Of a stretch of 64,000 bases of DNA, positions 45,994 through 58,600 are shown in pieces. The DNA is taken from the NCBI GenBank assembly GCA_947685225.1, contig CANTUV010000032.1, forward strand, positions 22,513,501 through 22,577,500, given 5' to 3'. The notes beneath the pieces are model-generated. The model saw nothing but the letters and a program-made list of their open reading frames with translations. It made no database searches and was not told the DNA's origin. This DNA is from Garcia nutans (lineage: Eukaryota; Streptophyta; Magnoliopsida; Malpighiales; Euphorbiaceae). The translations under genes were made by a program, and so were the position numbers. Every line of letters begins with the position of its first letter. Position 1 is the stretch's first letter.

Positions 45994-46440
45994 GAGACAA
46001 ACAACAACAGCAACAACAACAAAGCCTTAATCCCAAGTCAATTGGGGTCGACTCTATGGATTCTTCTTTTCCACTCAATACGATTTAAGGTTATCTCTTC
46101 TGATAGATGTAACATCATAAGTTCATTTTGGACCACCTTTGACCAAGTCAGTTTAGGCCTACCTCTGTCTCTGTTAGCTATATCTACTCTAACTTGTTCG
46201 GTTTTTCTAACCGGCACATCGCTAGGTCTTCGTTTCATATGGCCAAACCATCTCAATCTATGCTCTCATATCTTATCCTCATTAGGTGCTACCCCACTTT
46301 TTCTCTAATACACTCATTACGGATTCTATCCATCCTAGTATGACTACACATCCATCTTATCATTCTCATTTCCGTAACATGTATTTTACTCATGTGTTGT
46401 CCTTTTACTGCCCAACACTCACTACCATACTAGGATGGTA
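45994..46440 (-). mobile_element. 3-prime tail of an RTE-type LINE
   Basis: The minus strand encodes the end of a LINE ORF: YGSECWAVKGQHMSK, MRMIRWMCSHTRMDRI, LRWFGHMKRRPSDVPV, RGRPKLTW and a stop at 46038, separated by a frame change near 46256. The 3-prime end is a short (TTG)n tail at about 45994-46013, as RTE-type plant LINEs have. The 5-prime end is truncated at about 46440, the usual outcome of LINE insertion. Reverse transcriptase catalytic regions are absent. Confidence 0.75.
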
Positions 46441-46488
46441 GGAAGCAACAATTCTTTCACCTCATTAGAAAGGCGAGATTCCCTAAGT

Positions 46489-47294
46489 TGTAATGACCAC
46501 CCTGCAATTTTAGTTGAGTATATTGCTAAAAACACAAAAAATAATAATCATAATATTATTATTTCATTTCTTGTTTCAACTCAAAGGCAATGAAGAGGGT
46601 ATTTCATTTTCTTGTTGCATGAAGGAAAAGCAAAATAAGACATACCTCCATGCAGCCGATCTGCGACAAGTAAGTAAGGGTATGTACCAGCAATTCTCCA
46701 ACATTCGGTAGCTTCAGATGAAGTGGCAAAGGATTGAGACATCATAAGGATATAGTGAGAAGCAAGAGAATGAATGAAGGAGAGAGAGGAGGAGCAAGGC
46801 ACTAAATGCTCTTCCTCACCTCTATTTATAAGGTTTTCCTTAAAAGGCGAACCAGTCGATACAGCGCCAAACATGTTCAAATGCACGCCAAAAATTAGAG
46901 AATGTCGCCCTTTATTAGGTTCATTCTTTTCATTTACTCCTGGTTCACACATTACATCAAGTTTAAATATTAAAATGATGCGCTGGGGGTAACTATGAAC
47001 CTCTAATTATGCACCTAATATAGAAATTAGGATAATTAAATATAAAAAAATCATTAATACATATTTACATACTTCAGTGCCAGGGAGTGGCCGCACTGTA
47101 AGCGCTGCCGTGTAGGGCATGACTCAGAGGGGTTGGCTGACTTTTATAAATAGTGGAATCCCCCTCTTGTTTTAGGATCTAAATTTTGAACACCGAAATG
47201 CATTCTAACTAAAATTAATTAAAATATTCCTTCTTCTTTTCATTGTAATTAATTATTTACTACCACTCATTTATTAATCTCATTGGATTTCCTA
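46489..47294. repeat. Possible LTR-like segment
   Basis: Begins TGTAATGACC and ends TTTCCTACA, with flanks TAAGT and CAAGT (4 of 5). It has a TATA-like box on each strand (CCTTATAAATAG on minus near 46828, TTTATAAATAG on plus near 47143). No homologous second copy is in the window. This could be a solo LTR of an unknown family or a coincidence. Confidence 0.3.
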
Positions 47295-48260
47295 CACAAG
47301 TGGAATTACGAAGAAGCAAAGCTCTCCAACTGTTTATTAAGAAAAAGTGACTACACAAGGTATCTTGTTCTTTTCTTTTCCTATTTCCATGCAGTAATTA
47401 GTTAACTAAAAATTGGTTAAATAAAAGTCCTTTGTAACTAAAGGCATGAACTACTTAGGGGCTTTAATTCTCATTCAAATAGGATGAGTAAGTATACTCA
47501 GAATATTACTTTGAGTGGCCATCCTTCCCTTTATTATTTTCTTTATTATTATTATTATTATCATTTCTTCTTCTTTTTTCTCTTGATATTTTGAGTCCTA
47601 TTGTAAATTTGGTGAGTTTTATAATTGTTGCCATTATGATTTCATTTATTTTCCTTTTTCTTTCAATTAATTAATTGGGAATTTGTACTCAACCTAGGGC
47701 TCATAAGTGTTAGAGTTGAAGATCCTCTGAAATTGCAATTTTTGGTGGAATTGTGATATTTATTTATTGCTTTTTCATGGATGTCATATTATTCATATGT
47801 GCATACATCATAATAATATCATTCATAATTAAATATGGCATAATCCTTAAAATTTACATTTTTCTCAATTTGGGATGTTAAAATCAATCAAAGAGATAAA
47901 AATCATTTTTTATCAAATTTGGTATGAAAATTTAGCCCGGGACCCATCGTGATTGGTTCTTTTTGGGTAAAAATCAACTTGATCTAATCGAGTCAATTAA
48001 ATGGGTTTTCTCTTAATTTTTTCAAACAAATAAACTAAGATGGTGACTCTCCAATTTTTGCTTTTCAAAATAAAAGGAGAGTTTCTTTTAAATAAAAGAA
48101 ATAAATCTTTTCAAAATAAAAGATAAATTTTAGACTCGTACTTACTGAACTGACTGGAGACTATACATGGTGTTGTAGTATGAGACTTAGCCTAAAAGAG
48201 CATTTTGGCTCCCTCTTTATGGTACAGGCTCAGTGCTTGGGTAAAGCATCGCAAGAATAT
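47295..48260. other. AT-rich stretch, possible Tat/Ogre-like leader
   Basis: No gene is seen. ATGGTGACTCTCC at about 48039 resembles the TGGCGACT primer region of Tat/Ogre elements on the plus strand, and the text before it could be an LTR end. No coding sequence supports this. Confidence 0.3.
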
Positions 48261-48368
48261 TTCTTCTTTCACATTAAAGGCTAAGAGCATCCCTTCACTT
48301 GGCATTTTAGTGGGTTCTAACTTCTTCTTCTTAAGTATATCGTATTTGGTTTTCTCCTAATCATTTCT

Positions 48369-48512
48369 CTAATTTGGTTTGTGATTTTTATCTCCTATAT
48401 GATTTGGTAAGGAATATTGAGGTTTGGCTTGGGGTTGGGTTTCCCTAAAAACTATCCCCTTCCCCTTCTCAATGGATATCAACTTCTTCTTAGAAAGCTT
48501 GGGCTTAGATGC
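48369..48512 (-). pseudogene. Extra ORF of copia J, truncated
   Basis: Starts at the ATG at 48512 with a basic N-terminus (MASKPKLSKKK) and stops after 47 residues at 48369. It lies about 840 bases after the end of pol. Its place and basic start match the 59246 ORF of element M (MAPKKKTTPKIKGKAK). Upstream in-frame codons to 48581 are noncoding. Function is unknown for this lineage. Confidence 0.5.
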
Positions 48513-49339
48513 CATTTGATTAAACAAAATAAAAATAAAAAGAAATGTAGAAGAAGAGAGTGTTGGACTAAAGTTCTTCAAAACTCCACAAGAGAGCCTT
48601 CAAAGTGAATGTCCTTGAAAGTCTTTAAGAGAAAATTTTGAGTGCTTGAAAAAATGTTTCTAACTAAAAAAAAAATTTAGTATTTATAAGCAAAAATAAA
48701 AAAAAAACTACCCTTTTTGTGATTGTTAGGGGTAAAATGGGCAGAATTAGGGGCATTTTAACATTAAATTCTTTTTGCTTGTTATTACCTATGGGCAATG
48801 ATGAAATAAGTTGTGCAACTACAAGATGAGTCTTGTGACTAATAGAACCTGAAGGCAACTGCATAGAGCTAGGTTAATAGATAACGGTCGAGAGATTTTG
48901 AAAAAAAAATTGAATTTATGTGATCACTCAAGCAAATGTTCAACCGTACAACAACTTCACCAAATACATCTCATTAGGGTATTATCTATGCAACTACACA
49001 GAGACTTATGAGACCATAAGACACTCAAAATCTTTGAAAAAGTTTGAAAAATGAAGTTTTTGATGATGGATTTCAATAGCAATTATCAAAATGAAAATAA
49101 TTAAAGAATTTGTTTATCCAAAAATTGAGGTTTCACATGGAATTCAAAATCATTCAATTTTTATCACTAAATATATCAACAATGCAATTTCATCAAGATT
49201 ATCAAGCATACATCAAGATAGTTCAAACAAGATAGCGAAAAAAATATTATGCAATAAGCAAAAATATATATGATAATGCAAATGTCAAGCAAGTTTAGCA
49301 TTTTCAAATTAAGGTTCTATCATCAAGCATCCCAATATT

Positions 49340-51240
49340 TTGTTTTATAAAATGCAATCTTTCTTCATTCAAGAGTTTTGTAAAAATATCTACAAGTTCA
49401 TTTTGAGTATCAATGAACTTTAAAACACATTGTGGTTTTGAACATTTTCTCTTAAAAAGCGATGTCTAATGTCCATATGTTTTAACCTATAATGTTGGAT
49501 GGGATTTTTTGATAGATTAATAGTGCTAGAGTTATCACATTTGATGGGAATGTGATCGAGTACTTTACCATAATCTAGCAATTGTTGTTTCATCCAAAGG
49601 ACTTATATGCAACAAAAGTAAGCCACTGCATATTTAGCTTCTATGCTTGATAGAACAATCAAAACTTATTTCTTACTAAACCAAGAAACTAGGCAATCAC
49701 TAAGAAAATGGTATGCTCCAGTTGTGCTATTTATATCTAATAGGTATTGGCAAAATTAGCGTTTGAATATCTCAAAATATCAAATAAAGTGTTCCCATGA
49801 TACCAAAGTCCTATATGCAATATTCTACTTAAGTATTTCAAAATTCTTTTTGTGGCATTCAAATGTGATTTCTTAGGGTATGATTGAAATATAACACACA
49901 AACACACACTAAACATTATATCGGACCTAAATACAATAAGATAATGAAAAAATCCAATAGTACCTCTATATTTTTTCTCATATACTTTCTTACCATATTC
50001 ACCCTTGCCCAAATTTAAGGATGTTATCATTAGAGTCCTACTAGTGTTGTAACCATCCATTCTAAACTTCTTGAGAAGTTCCTCAGTATACTTGGATTGG
50101 TTGATGAAGATGCCATTCTTGCATTGCTTGATTTGTAGTGTAAGGAAGAATTTAAGCTCACCCATCATGCTCATCTCAAATTTCGTAGTCATACAAGATG
50201 CAAACTCTTGGCATAAGGCCTTATTAGTAGCACCAAATATAATGTCATCAACATAAATTTGAATAATTAAAATGTCATGCATCTTTTTCTTAACAAAAAG
50301 TATTGTATCAACTTTCCCTTTAGAAAAATCATTTTCTAGAATATATGAACTAAGCCTATCATACCAAGCTCTCCGAACTTGTTTCAAATTGTACCAAGGT
50401 TTAGCTAGTTTCAAGACATGATTTAGGAGTTTATAATCTTCAAAATCCGAAGGTTGTTTAATATAAACTTCCTCATTAATGAGAGTATTCAAAAATGCAC
50501 TTTTAACATCCATTTGAAATAATTTAAAATTCATATGGTATGCACATGGAAAAATAATTCTAATAGCTTCTATTCTAGCTACAGGAATAAATATATCATC
50601 ATGGTCAATGCCTTCCTCTTGGTTATAGCCTTTATCTAATAATCGGGCCTTATTTCCAGTTATGAGACCATTCTCACCAAATTTGTTCCTATACACCCAT
50701 TTGCTTCCAATGATTGAATGCTCTTCAGGTCTAGGAACTAGCTCCCAAACTTTATTTCTCTAAAATTGATTAAGTTCATCTTGCATAGTAATTACCCAAC
50801 ACTCATCACTAGGGGCCTCTTCAATGGTTCTTGGTGCAATTTAAGAAATAAAACCTACATCAAAATCTAAATACCTAATAGAGTCACTCCTTAGGTAGCT
50901 CTTGGGTTCCCTCCACTTGAGGCTCTTCTTAAGACACAACTTGTTCTTGAGGTGGTTCAATATCATCTTCCTTTGGGGGATCATTCACCTCAAGCTTCTC
51001 AAAGATACCTATAAGATCATTAAGAACACTAACTTCCTTATGATCAAGCTTAGAAGATTCATCAAAAATCACATGCATAAACTCTTCAACAATTAGAGAG
51101 CTTTTAATAAAGACTCTATAGGCTTTGCTACTAGATGAATAACCTAAGAGTACTCCCTCATCCGATTTAGATGAGAATTTTCTAAGATTGTCCTTGGTAT
51201 TCAATATAAAGCATTTGCATCCAAATATTCTAAGGTATGA
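49340..51240 (-). pseudogene. Reverse transcriptase and RNase H of copia J
   Basis: An open piece of 319 residues (50696-49737) carries the reverse transcriptase: KGYNQEEGIDHDD, LFQMDVKSAFLN, a WYDRLSSYILEN block, the YVDD motif (50255-50244) and FEMSMMGELKFF. RNase H follows in broken frames to about 49340. Many family-conserved residues have changed. The integrase-reverse transcriptase linker (51204-50929) is open but truncated. Confidence 0.85.
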
Positions 51241-52302
51241 GACCTTAAGTTTTCTATCATTTCATAGCTCTTAAGAAGTTTTATCCATTAAAGGTATTTT
51301 GGAAATTCTATTTAATACATATCATTCGGCATTAATTGTTTTGGCCTAAAAGCATTAAGGAAGATCATATTCATTGAGCATTGTCCTAGCCATTTCTACC
51401 AATGCCCTATTTTTCTTTTCTATAACACCATTTTTTTATGGTATTCTAGGGGCAAAAAATTATGAGAAATTCATATTCATTACAAAAGTTTTCAAAATCT
51501 TTATTTTCAAATTCTCTACCATGATCACTTCTAATAATGATAATTAATTATGTAGCCTTTTTCATTTAAACCTTTTCCGCAAAAATTTTGAAAGAGCCAA
51601 AGGCTTCATTCTTATGAGCTAAGAAATTGACCCAAGTAAACCTAGAGTAGTCATTTATAAGCATAAATGTATAAATTTTTCCTCCTAAACTAGCTACCCT
51701 ATTAGGTCTAAACAAATCTAAGTGAATTAATTCTAGAGGTCTAGATGTACTTACTATAGTTTTATATTTGAAAGAGCCCTTGTGTTATTTCCCAAGTTGG
51801 CATGGCCTACATACTTTATCCTTATGGAACTTCATCTTAGACAGTCCATTCACTAACTCTTCCTTACTTAAGCATTGAAGTTGGTCCATACTTGCATAAC
51901 CCAATCTTCTACGCCAAAGCCAAACATTATTGCTAAAAGAAACTAAATATGCAAAAACATTATTAGAATCAAGGTGTAAGTTAATTTTATATGTATTGTC
52001 AATCCTTTCTCCTTTGAATACAAATCCACCATCATGGGAAGTGAACTTGCATCCTTTGGATTCAAAATTAACATTAGAAACTTCACCACATAATTGATTT
52101 ACACTAAAGAAATTATTTTTCAAACCCTCAACTAACCAAACATTGTCAATTATATTCTTACCATGTGCACCAATGGAACCAATACCTATAATCTTACTTT
52201 TAGTATTGTTTCCAAAGATTATATTACCACCCTTTTTAGAGGTAAGAGTTGTAAAGAGTTTTGCATTATTAATCATATGCTTTGAGCATCTACTATCTAC
52301 AA
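51241..52302 (-). pseudogene. Protease and integrase of copia J
   Basis: 52302-51785 is open and holds the protease start (VDSRCSKHMINNAKLF) and the pre-integrase zinc-binding block (WRRRLGYASMDQLQ, CRPCQLGK). The integrase core from 51784 to 51241 is broken by stops; a DHGREFENKDFENF-like block and the ERKNR-like block are recognisable. Element M entered immediately in front of the protease. Confidence 0.82.
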
Positions 52303-53702
52303 TGTTAGACAAATGATCTCAATTTTGATCCTTGACAGCTCAAATTGAATGATCCATTTAACATGTGTTTGGAGAATCTTGTTGCAGGCTTAGGTTACTT
52401 CAAATAAAGCTGAACAGAACACTTCTAGCGGTCGCACAAAACCTGAATACGACCGCACCATTCAATTAAAGGAAGAAACCTTATCACAGTAGGTTTCGCG
52501 GTCAGAAACCCGACCTCAGTCGCGACCGCACTTAAAGACTAGCGACCGTCCCAAGTTATGGACGACCGCTACTCAAGGATCTCAAATCATTATAATCATA
52601 GTTAAGTTCGCGGTGACAAGAACGGCGAATGATATGGCCTCGCTTACCACTTTAGTGACCGCACCTTCATATTCGCGACCGCTCTGCCAATGCAGGAGAA
52701 AATTGCTTAAAGAGACAGTAGTGTTCGCGTCCTCAGGTGCGTCCAGAAGTTCGACGCGAGTTTCTCAACTCGACGGCGAGATGATACCTAGGGCGACCGC
52801 GACATTCAAATTTTGGCGAACATCTCTTCTGCCCTGTCAGAGAATGACACATGACATGACCGTTATAATCCCACTTCAACATTCAAAAAAGGCGACCGCA
52901 CCTTTGTGATGCGCGACCGTCCCAACAACCACAACATGGGCAAGATTCCTGCTACAGAGCACTCAAATTCGACCGTTGAAGCTTTTTTAAATTCAGCGAC
53001 CGTACATAATCCAAGGACGACCGCGTGAGATATGAGCGCGACCATCCTTGTATGAAGGACGACCGCGAAATGCTTCGGACAGTTTAATAAAGAAGGTCTA
53101 GACTGCCAAGACTTTATTCTCACTATCAATAACGGCTAGTAAGACCACATTGGCTATAAATACAGTGCTTCTACAAGAAAAGCAATAAGAAGTGAAGCAA
53201 GAAAAAAGAATGTGATAGCCAAGCAATAACTTTTCTTTTACTTAAACTTACATTTGAATTGTAATGAATGTTAGGTGTTAGCATTGAAAACACCATTGTA
53301 TAAGTTTGAGTGTGAGCTTGGAAAACACTTGGGTTGTGAGAGTAAGCCTTGTAAAACTCTTGTTTAGGTTGTGAGAGTGAGCCTTAAAAACTCCTTTAAA
53401 GGTTCTTGAGTGTAAGCCTTAGAAAAACACTTGTGAAGTTAGGTGTGAACTTGTGAAAACACCAAAGTTGGAAGTGAGCTTGTAAAAACTTCAAAGATTA
53501 GTGAAACCTTAACAAGTTGTTAAGGAAGTGGATGTAGGATTGAAGTAAATCCGAACCACTATAAATCTTGTGTGTTCTTTCTTTCTTCCATTACTCAACC
53601 ATCTCTCTATTCCGCATTTCTATTTTGTTGAGTTTTTTAATTGTCATTATTTCTTGAGGAAACCAATTCACCCCCCCTCTTGGTTGCCATCTTGGGACAA
53701 CA
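52303..53702 (+). repeat. 5-prime LTR of copia M (1400 bp)
   Basis: Begins TGTTAGACAAATG and ends TTGGGACAACA. The stretch 52424-53070 contains many copies of GCGACCGCA or its complement, which makes it the CG-richest stretch of the LTR. The last 400 bases hold repeated TGTGAGCTTGGAAAACAC-like units shared with LTRs D and H, and a C-run (53671-53677). Confidence 0.93.
52424..53070 (+). repeat. Dispersed GCGACCGC motifs in LTR M
   Basis: More than a dozen motifs such as GCGACCGCA, GCGACCGTCC, GACGACCGC and, on the other strand, GCGGTCGC, at irregular spacing in AT-rich surroundings. A similar group lies outside the LTR at 58780-59030. Confidence 0.75.
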
Positions 53703-53704
53703 AT

Positions 53705-53718
53705 TGGTATCAGAGCCT
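53705..53718 (+). other. Primer binding site of copia M
   Basis: TGGTATCAGAGCCT two bases after the LTR, complementary to initiator tRNA-Met. Confidence 0.93.
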
Positions 53719-53755
53719 GAGATTTCTTAAACTTAATTGTAAAATTTGATCCACT

Positions 53756-55601
53756 ATGGCAACTTCTTCTTCATCAAACTCTCATGGAAATCTTAACACT
53801 ATTCTTAGACCCTACTTTGATGGAACTGATTATTCATACTAGAAACACAAAATGTATTTGTTTCTAGACAGTGAAGTGATTGAACTATGGGACTTCATGG
53901 AAAGTGAGTGGAAACCTCCCACTTATGAAGCTGACGGTATTCAAGTTCCACTTCCCAAAGCACAATGGTCAACTAGCAATGTCAAAGATCGATTCAAGAA
54001 CAATAGAGCCGCTTCCATCTTGATGAATTCCATTTCAAGAGAAGAAGGTGGAAGAGTTCAACATTTAACGTGTGCACATTGCATTTGGAAAACACTCAAA
54101 AACTACCATGAAGGTACGACTCAAGTGAGATTTACCAAGAAACAAATGCATGTCCATGAGTATGAGCTATTCAAGATGAAATCAAATGAAAATGTCATCG
54201 ACATGACCGATCGCTTGCTTGCTATTGTCAATGAACTAAAGAAGTATGGCAAGGTATATGATCAAGGTGATGTAAACAGTAAAATCTTGAGAGCCCTAAG
54301 AGCTAGAAAAAACTTTGAATCAAAAGTATCATCCATAGAAGAAGCTCATGATCTCAGCACATTAAGAACCGACGAGCTAGTTGGTAAACTACTCACATTT
54401 GAGCTACACAGTGAGAAAGAAGAAGATCAAGGTGAAAAAGATAAAAGAAAACCAATTGCACTCAAAGCAATCAAAGAAGTTGAGAGCTCAAGCAATGAAG
54501 GTACTGATGATGAAGATGAAATGGCAATGTTCTAAAAAAGAATCAATGAATGGAAAAGGAAGAAAAGATTACAAGCAAACAAAGGTACACCTCCAAAATT
54601 CTCCTTCAAAGATAAAGAAAAGAAAAATGAGGTAAAGTGCTATGAATGTGGAAAAACTGGTCACATTAAATCAGATTGCTTCAAATTGAAAAACAAAAAG
54701 AAATGGGATAAAGAAAAGAAAAAGTCTCTCAAAGCCACATGGGATGACTCTTCTTCAAGTGAAGAAGAAGAAGAAGAAGGAATTTCAAATCTGTGTCTCA
54801 TGGCTATTGAAGATGACTCCAATGAGGTAAGCACTCAATCCTTTGATCTAGTAGCACATAATGATACAAATGATATAGATGATAGTGATTTGATTGAGCA
54901 CATGAACTTTAAAATAGAAAAATATTTTTCTAAAATGATGCTCTATAAAGAAAAAAAACTCTAAGTTAGAAAAGGATTTTATATGCTTAAAGAACTCTAC
55001 CTTAGAATTGAAAACCTCAAATGAACACTTGATGAATACGATAGAAGAGTTAAATAAAAACTCACATGACTTAGAAAAAGTTATTAAAGAAAATGAAACA
55101 TTGAAGCATGAACTAAAAGAACTAAAAGAATCAATTTCCAGATTTCATAAAGGAAAGGAAGCATTAAACACATTAATTAATAACCAAAGATCACCTTCCT
55201 TAAAATATGGATTAGGATTCAATGGCTCAACCAACATTGCACCAAGCAAACCAACATTTGTAAAAGCATCTACAATTGAAATCCCTGATGTTCATATCAA
55301 AGATGCTTGCACCAAGTCTACTTCTTATGGTTTGCTAGGAAATAAAGCCAAAAAAAATTATGCATTTTTGTACACTAAACTTGCACAAAAGAAATCACAT
55401 ACTTGTAGTTGTATGCATGATACTTTAAATACAAAAAGAAAAATGCAGAAGTATAGAATACCATGGCAATGCACATATTGCATGAAATTCGGACACAAAA
55501 ATTTTTCTTGTTATATAAGAAAGGCTCATCTCAAGTTAGAAGGCACTTTTACTACTAACCATCAAGGACCCAACTTCATGTGGGTACCTAAAAGAAGATG
55601 A
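53756..55601 (+). pseudogene. Gag of copia M, broken
   Basis: The capsid/nucleocapsid reading begins at the ATG at 53756. It is stopped by TAG at 53840-53842 (a Trp position in relatives), reads open from 53852 to a TAA at 54533-54535, then continues in frame to a frameshift in an A-run near 54950-54960. The last part reads to the TGA at 55599-55601. Recognisable: the UBN2-type gag domain (about 53850-54400), the zinc knuckle CYECGKTGHIKSDC at 54638-54679, an acidic Ser/Glu run, a coiled-coil-like Leu/Glu/Lys segment (55008-55140) and a second Cys/His pattern (CTYCMKFGHKNFSC, 55472-55513). Three lesions make it non-functional. Confidence 0.88.
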
Positions 55602-58600
55602 TCACTATTGCCTTGCAGGTATGCCTAAAATCTACTATCAACGAAAGCACATGGCTTGTGGATAGTAGATGCTCAAGGCATATGACTGGGAATGCAAAGC
55701 TCTTTACAAGTATTACCTACAAACATGGAGGTAATGTAACTTTTGGAAACAATGCTAAAGGAAAAATTCTTGGCGTTGGCTCCATTGGATCTATTGGTAA
55801 GGATTTAATAGAAGATGTATGGCTTGTTGATGGTTTGAAACATAACTTGCTAAGTGTTAGTCAACTTTGTGATAAAGCATACTTTGTCAATTTTGATTCC
55901 AAAGAATGCAAGATCACGAATTCAAATGATATTATCATATTTAAGGGTACTAAAACAAACAACACTTATAATATCAACATACATTCAAATCATACATTTA
56001 AATGTTTAATGTCCACTAATAATGATGCATGGTTATGGCATAGAAGACGAGGACATGCTGGTATGGATCAATTAAAATATATCTGTAATGAAAACTTAGT
56101 TGATGGCTTACCTAAGATAAAATATGATAAAGATAGGATTTGTGAACCTTGTCAACATGGTAAGCAACATAAAAGCTCATTTAAATCAAAGAGTGTTATA
56201 AGCACCTCTAGACCTTTAGAGCTCATTCATTTGGATTTGTTTGGACCAAATAGAGTTACAAGCCTAGGAGGCAAATCATATGCATTTGTTCTTGTTGATG
56301 ATTACTCTAGATTCATATGGGTTAATTTCTTAGCTCAAAAGAATGAAGCCTTTAATTACTTCAAAACGTTTGCAAAAAGAGTTCAAAATGAAAAAGGATA
56401 TGTGATCACATCTATTAGAAGTGATCATGGCAAAGAATTTGAGAATGAAAATTTTGAAGGTTTTTGTAATGAACTTGGCATTTCACATAATTTTTCTGCT
56501 CCTAGAACTCCACAGCAAAATGGTGTTGTTGAAAGGAAAAATAGAACTTTAATTGAAATGGCTAGGACAATGCTCAATGAATATGATTTACCATCTTATT
56601 TTTGGACAGAAGTCGTTAATACAGCTTGTTACATTGCAAATCGTGTTTACAAAAGGCATTTAACTAATAAAACTTCTTATGAGCTATGGAATGGAAGAAT
56701 ACCCAGAATTGGATATTTTAGAGTATTCGGATGCAAATGCTTCATATTGAATACCAAGGATAATCTTGGAAAATTTTCATCCAAATCAGATGAAGGCATA
56801 TTTCTAGGATATTCATCATATAGCAAAGCATATAGGGTATTTAACATGAAAACTCTAGTTATAGAAGAAACAATGTATGTTGTATTTGATGAATCATCTA
56901 AACTTGATCAAAAGAAAGGTATTACTTTCAGTGACCCTGCAGGTACTCTTGAACCTCTTGAATCTATTGATGCTCCAAAGATCAATCAATATGAACTTGA
57001 AGAAAAGACTCAAGATCTACCTAAGGATTGGCAATACAAGAAAGACCATCCTAAGGAACTCATCATTGGAGAAACATCTAAGGGAGTAATTACTAGATCT
57101 AAAATTAATCATATAGATGTTAATTTTGCTTTTGTTTCTCAAATTGAGCCAAAGACTGTTGAGGAGGCTTTAAATGATGAAAATTGGATAACTGCAATGC
57201 AAGATGAACTTAATCAATTTGAAAGAAATAATGTTTGGCAACTTACTCCTAGACCTACAGATCACTCTATAATAGGATGCAAATGGGTCTATAGGAATAA
57301 GCTTGATGAAAATAGTCACATTGCTAGAAATAAAGCAAGATTGATAGCCAAAGGCTATAATCAAGAAGAAGGTATTGACTATGATGAAACCTTTGCCCCC
57401 GTAGCCAGATTAGAAGCTATTAGAATATTACTTGCTTTTGCATGTCATATGAACTTTAAACTTTTTCAAATGGATGTTAAAAGTGCATTTTTAAACGGAC
57501 TTATAAGTGAAGAAGTTTATGTAGAACAACCTCCTGGTTTTGAAAATTACAAATTTCCTGATCATGTTTTCAAACTTACCAAAGCTTTATATGGATTGAA
57601 ACAAGCACCAAGAGCTTGGTATGATAAACTTAGTGCATATCTACTTGAAAATGGTTTTTCAAAAGGAAAAGTAGACACAACTCTCTTTGTTAAAAAGGAT
57701 AAGCATAACATTTTGATTGTACAAGTTTATGTGGATGACATAATATTTGGAGCTACTAATGAAGCCTTGTGCAAAGAATTTGCTTCTTGTATGACTAGGG
57801 AATTTGAAATGAGCATGATGGGTGAACTCAAGTTCTTCCTTGGACTGCAAGTCAAGCAATGTGAAGATGGGATCTTCATCAACCAATCCAAATATACAAA
57901 AGAACTCATCAAGAAATTTGGAATGGATGGCTGCAAAACAAGCAAAACTCCTATGAGCACATCCTTAAAATTAGGTAAAGATGAAAATGGTAAAGCAGTA
58001 GATGAGAAGAAATATCGAGGTATCATCGGATCACTACTTTACTTAACGGCTTCTAGACCTGATATAATGTATAGTGTATGTCTTTGTGCTAGATTTCAAA
58101 CTAGTCCTAAAGAATCACACTTGAATGCCACTAAGAGAATTTTGAAATATTTGAGTGGTACAATGCATTTGGGACTTTGGTATCCTAAAAACACATCATT
58201 TCATATCATAGGCTTTTCAGATGTAGATTATGCTGGTAGTATCTTAGATAGGAAAAGCACTACAGGAGTATGTCACTTTCTTGGTAATTGTCTAGTCTCT
58301 TGGCATAGTAAGAAACAAGCATCAGTTGCTTTATCCACAACAGAAGCCGAATATGTTGCAGCATGTTTTTGTTGCACACAAGTATTATGGATGAAACAAC
58401 AATTGATTGACTATGGTAAAGTATTTAACAATATCTCCATTAAATGTGACAACACTAGTGCTATCAATTTGTCTAAAAACCCTATCCAACACTCTAGATC
58501 CAAACATATAGATATTAGACATCATTTCTTGAGAGAAAATGTACAAAATCAGAATATAATCCTAGAATTTATAGATACACAAAATCAACTTGCTGATATC

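Noticed and set aside
45994..46078. Poly-cysteine run as a metal-binding peptide joined to the PMD fragment
   Set aside because: It is the TTG tail of the LINE read in frame.
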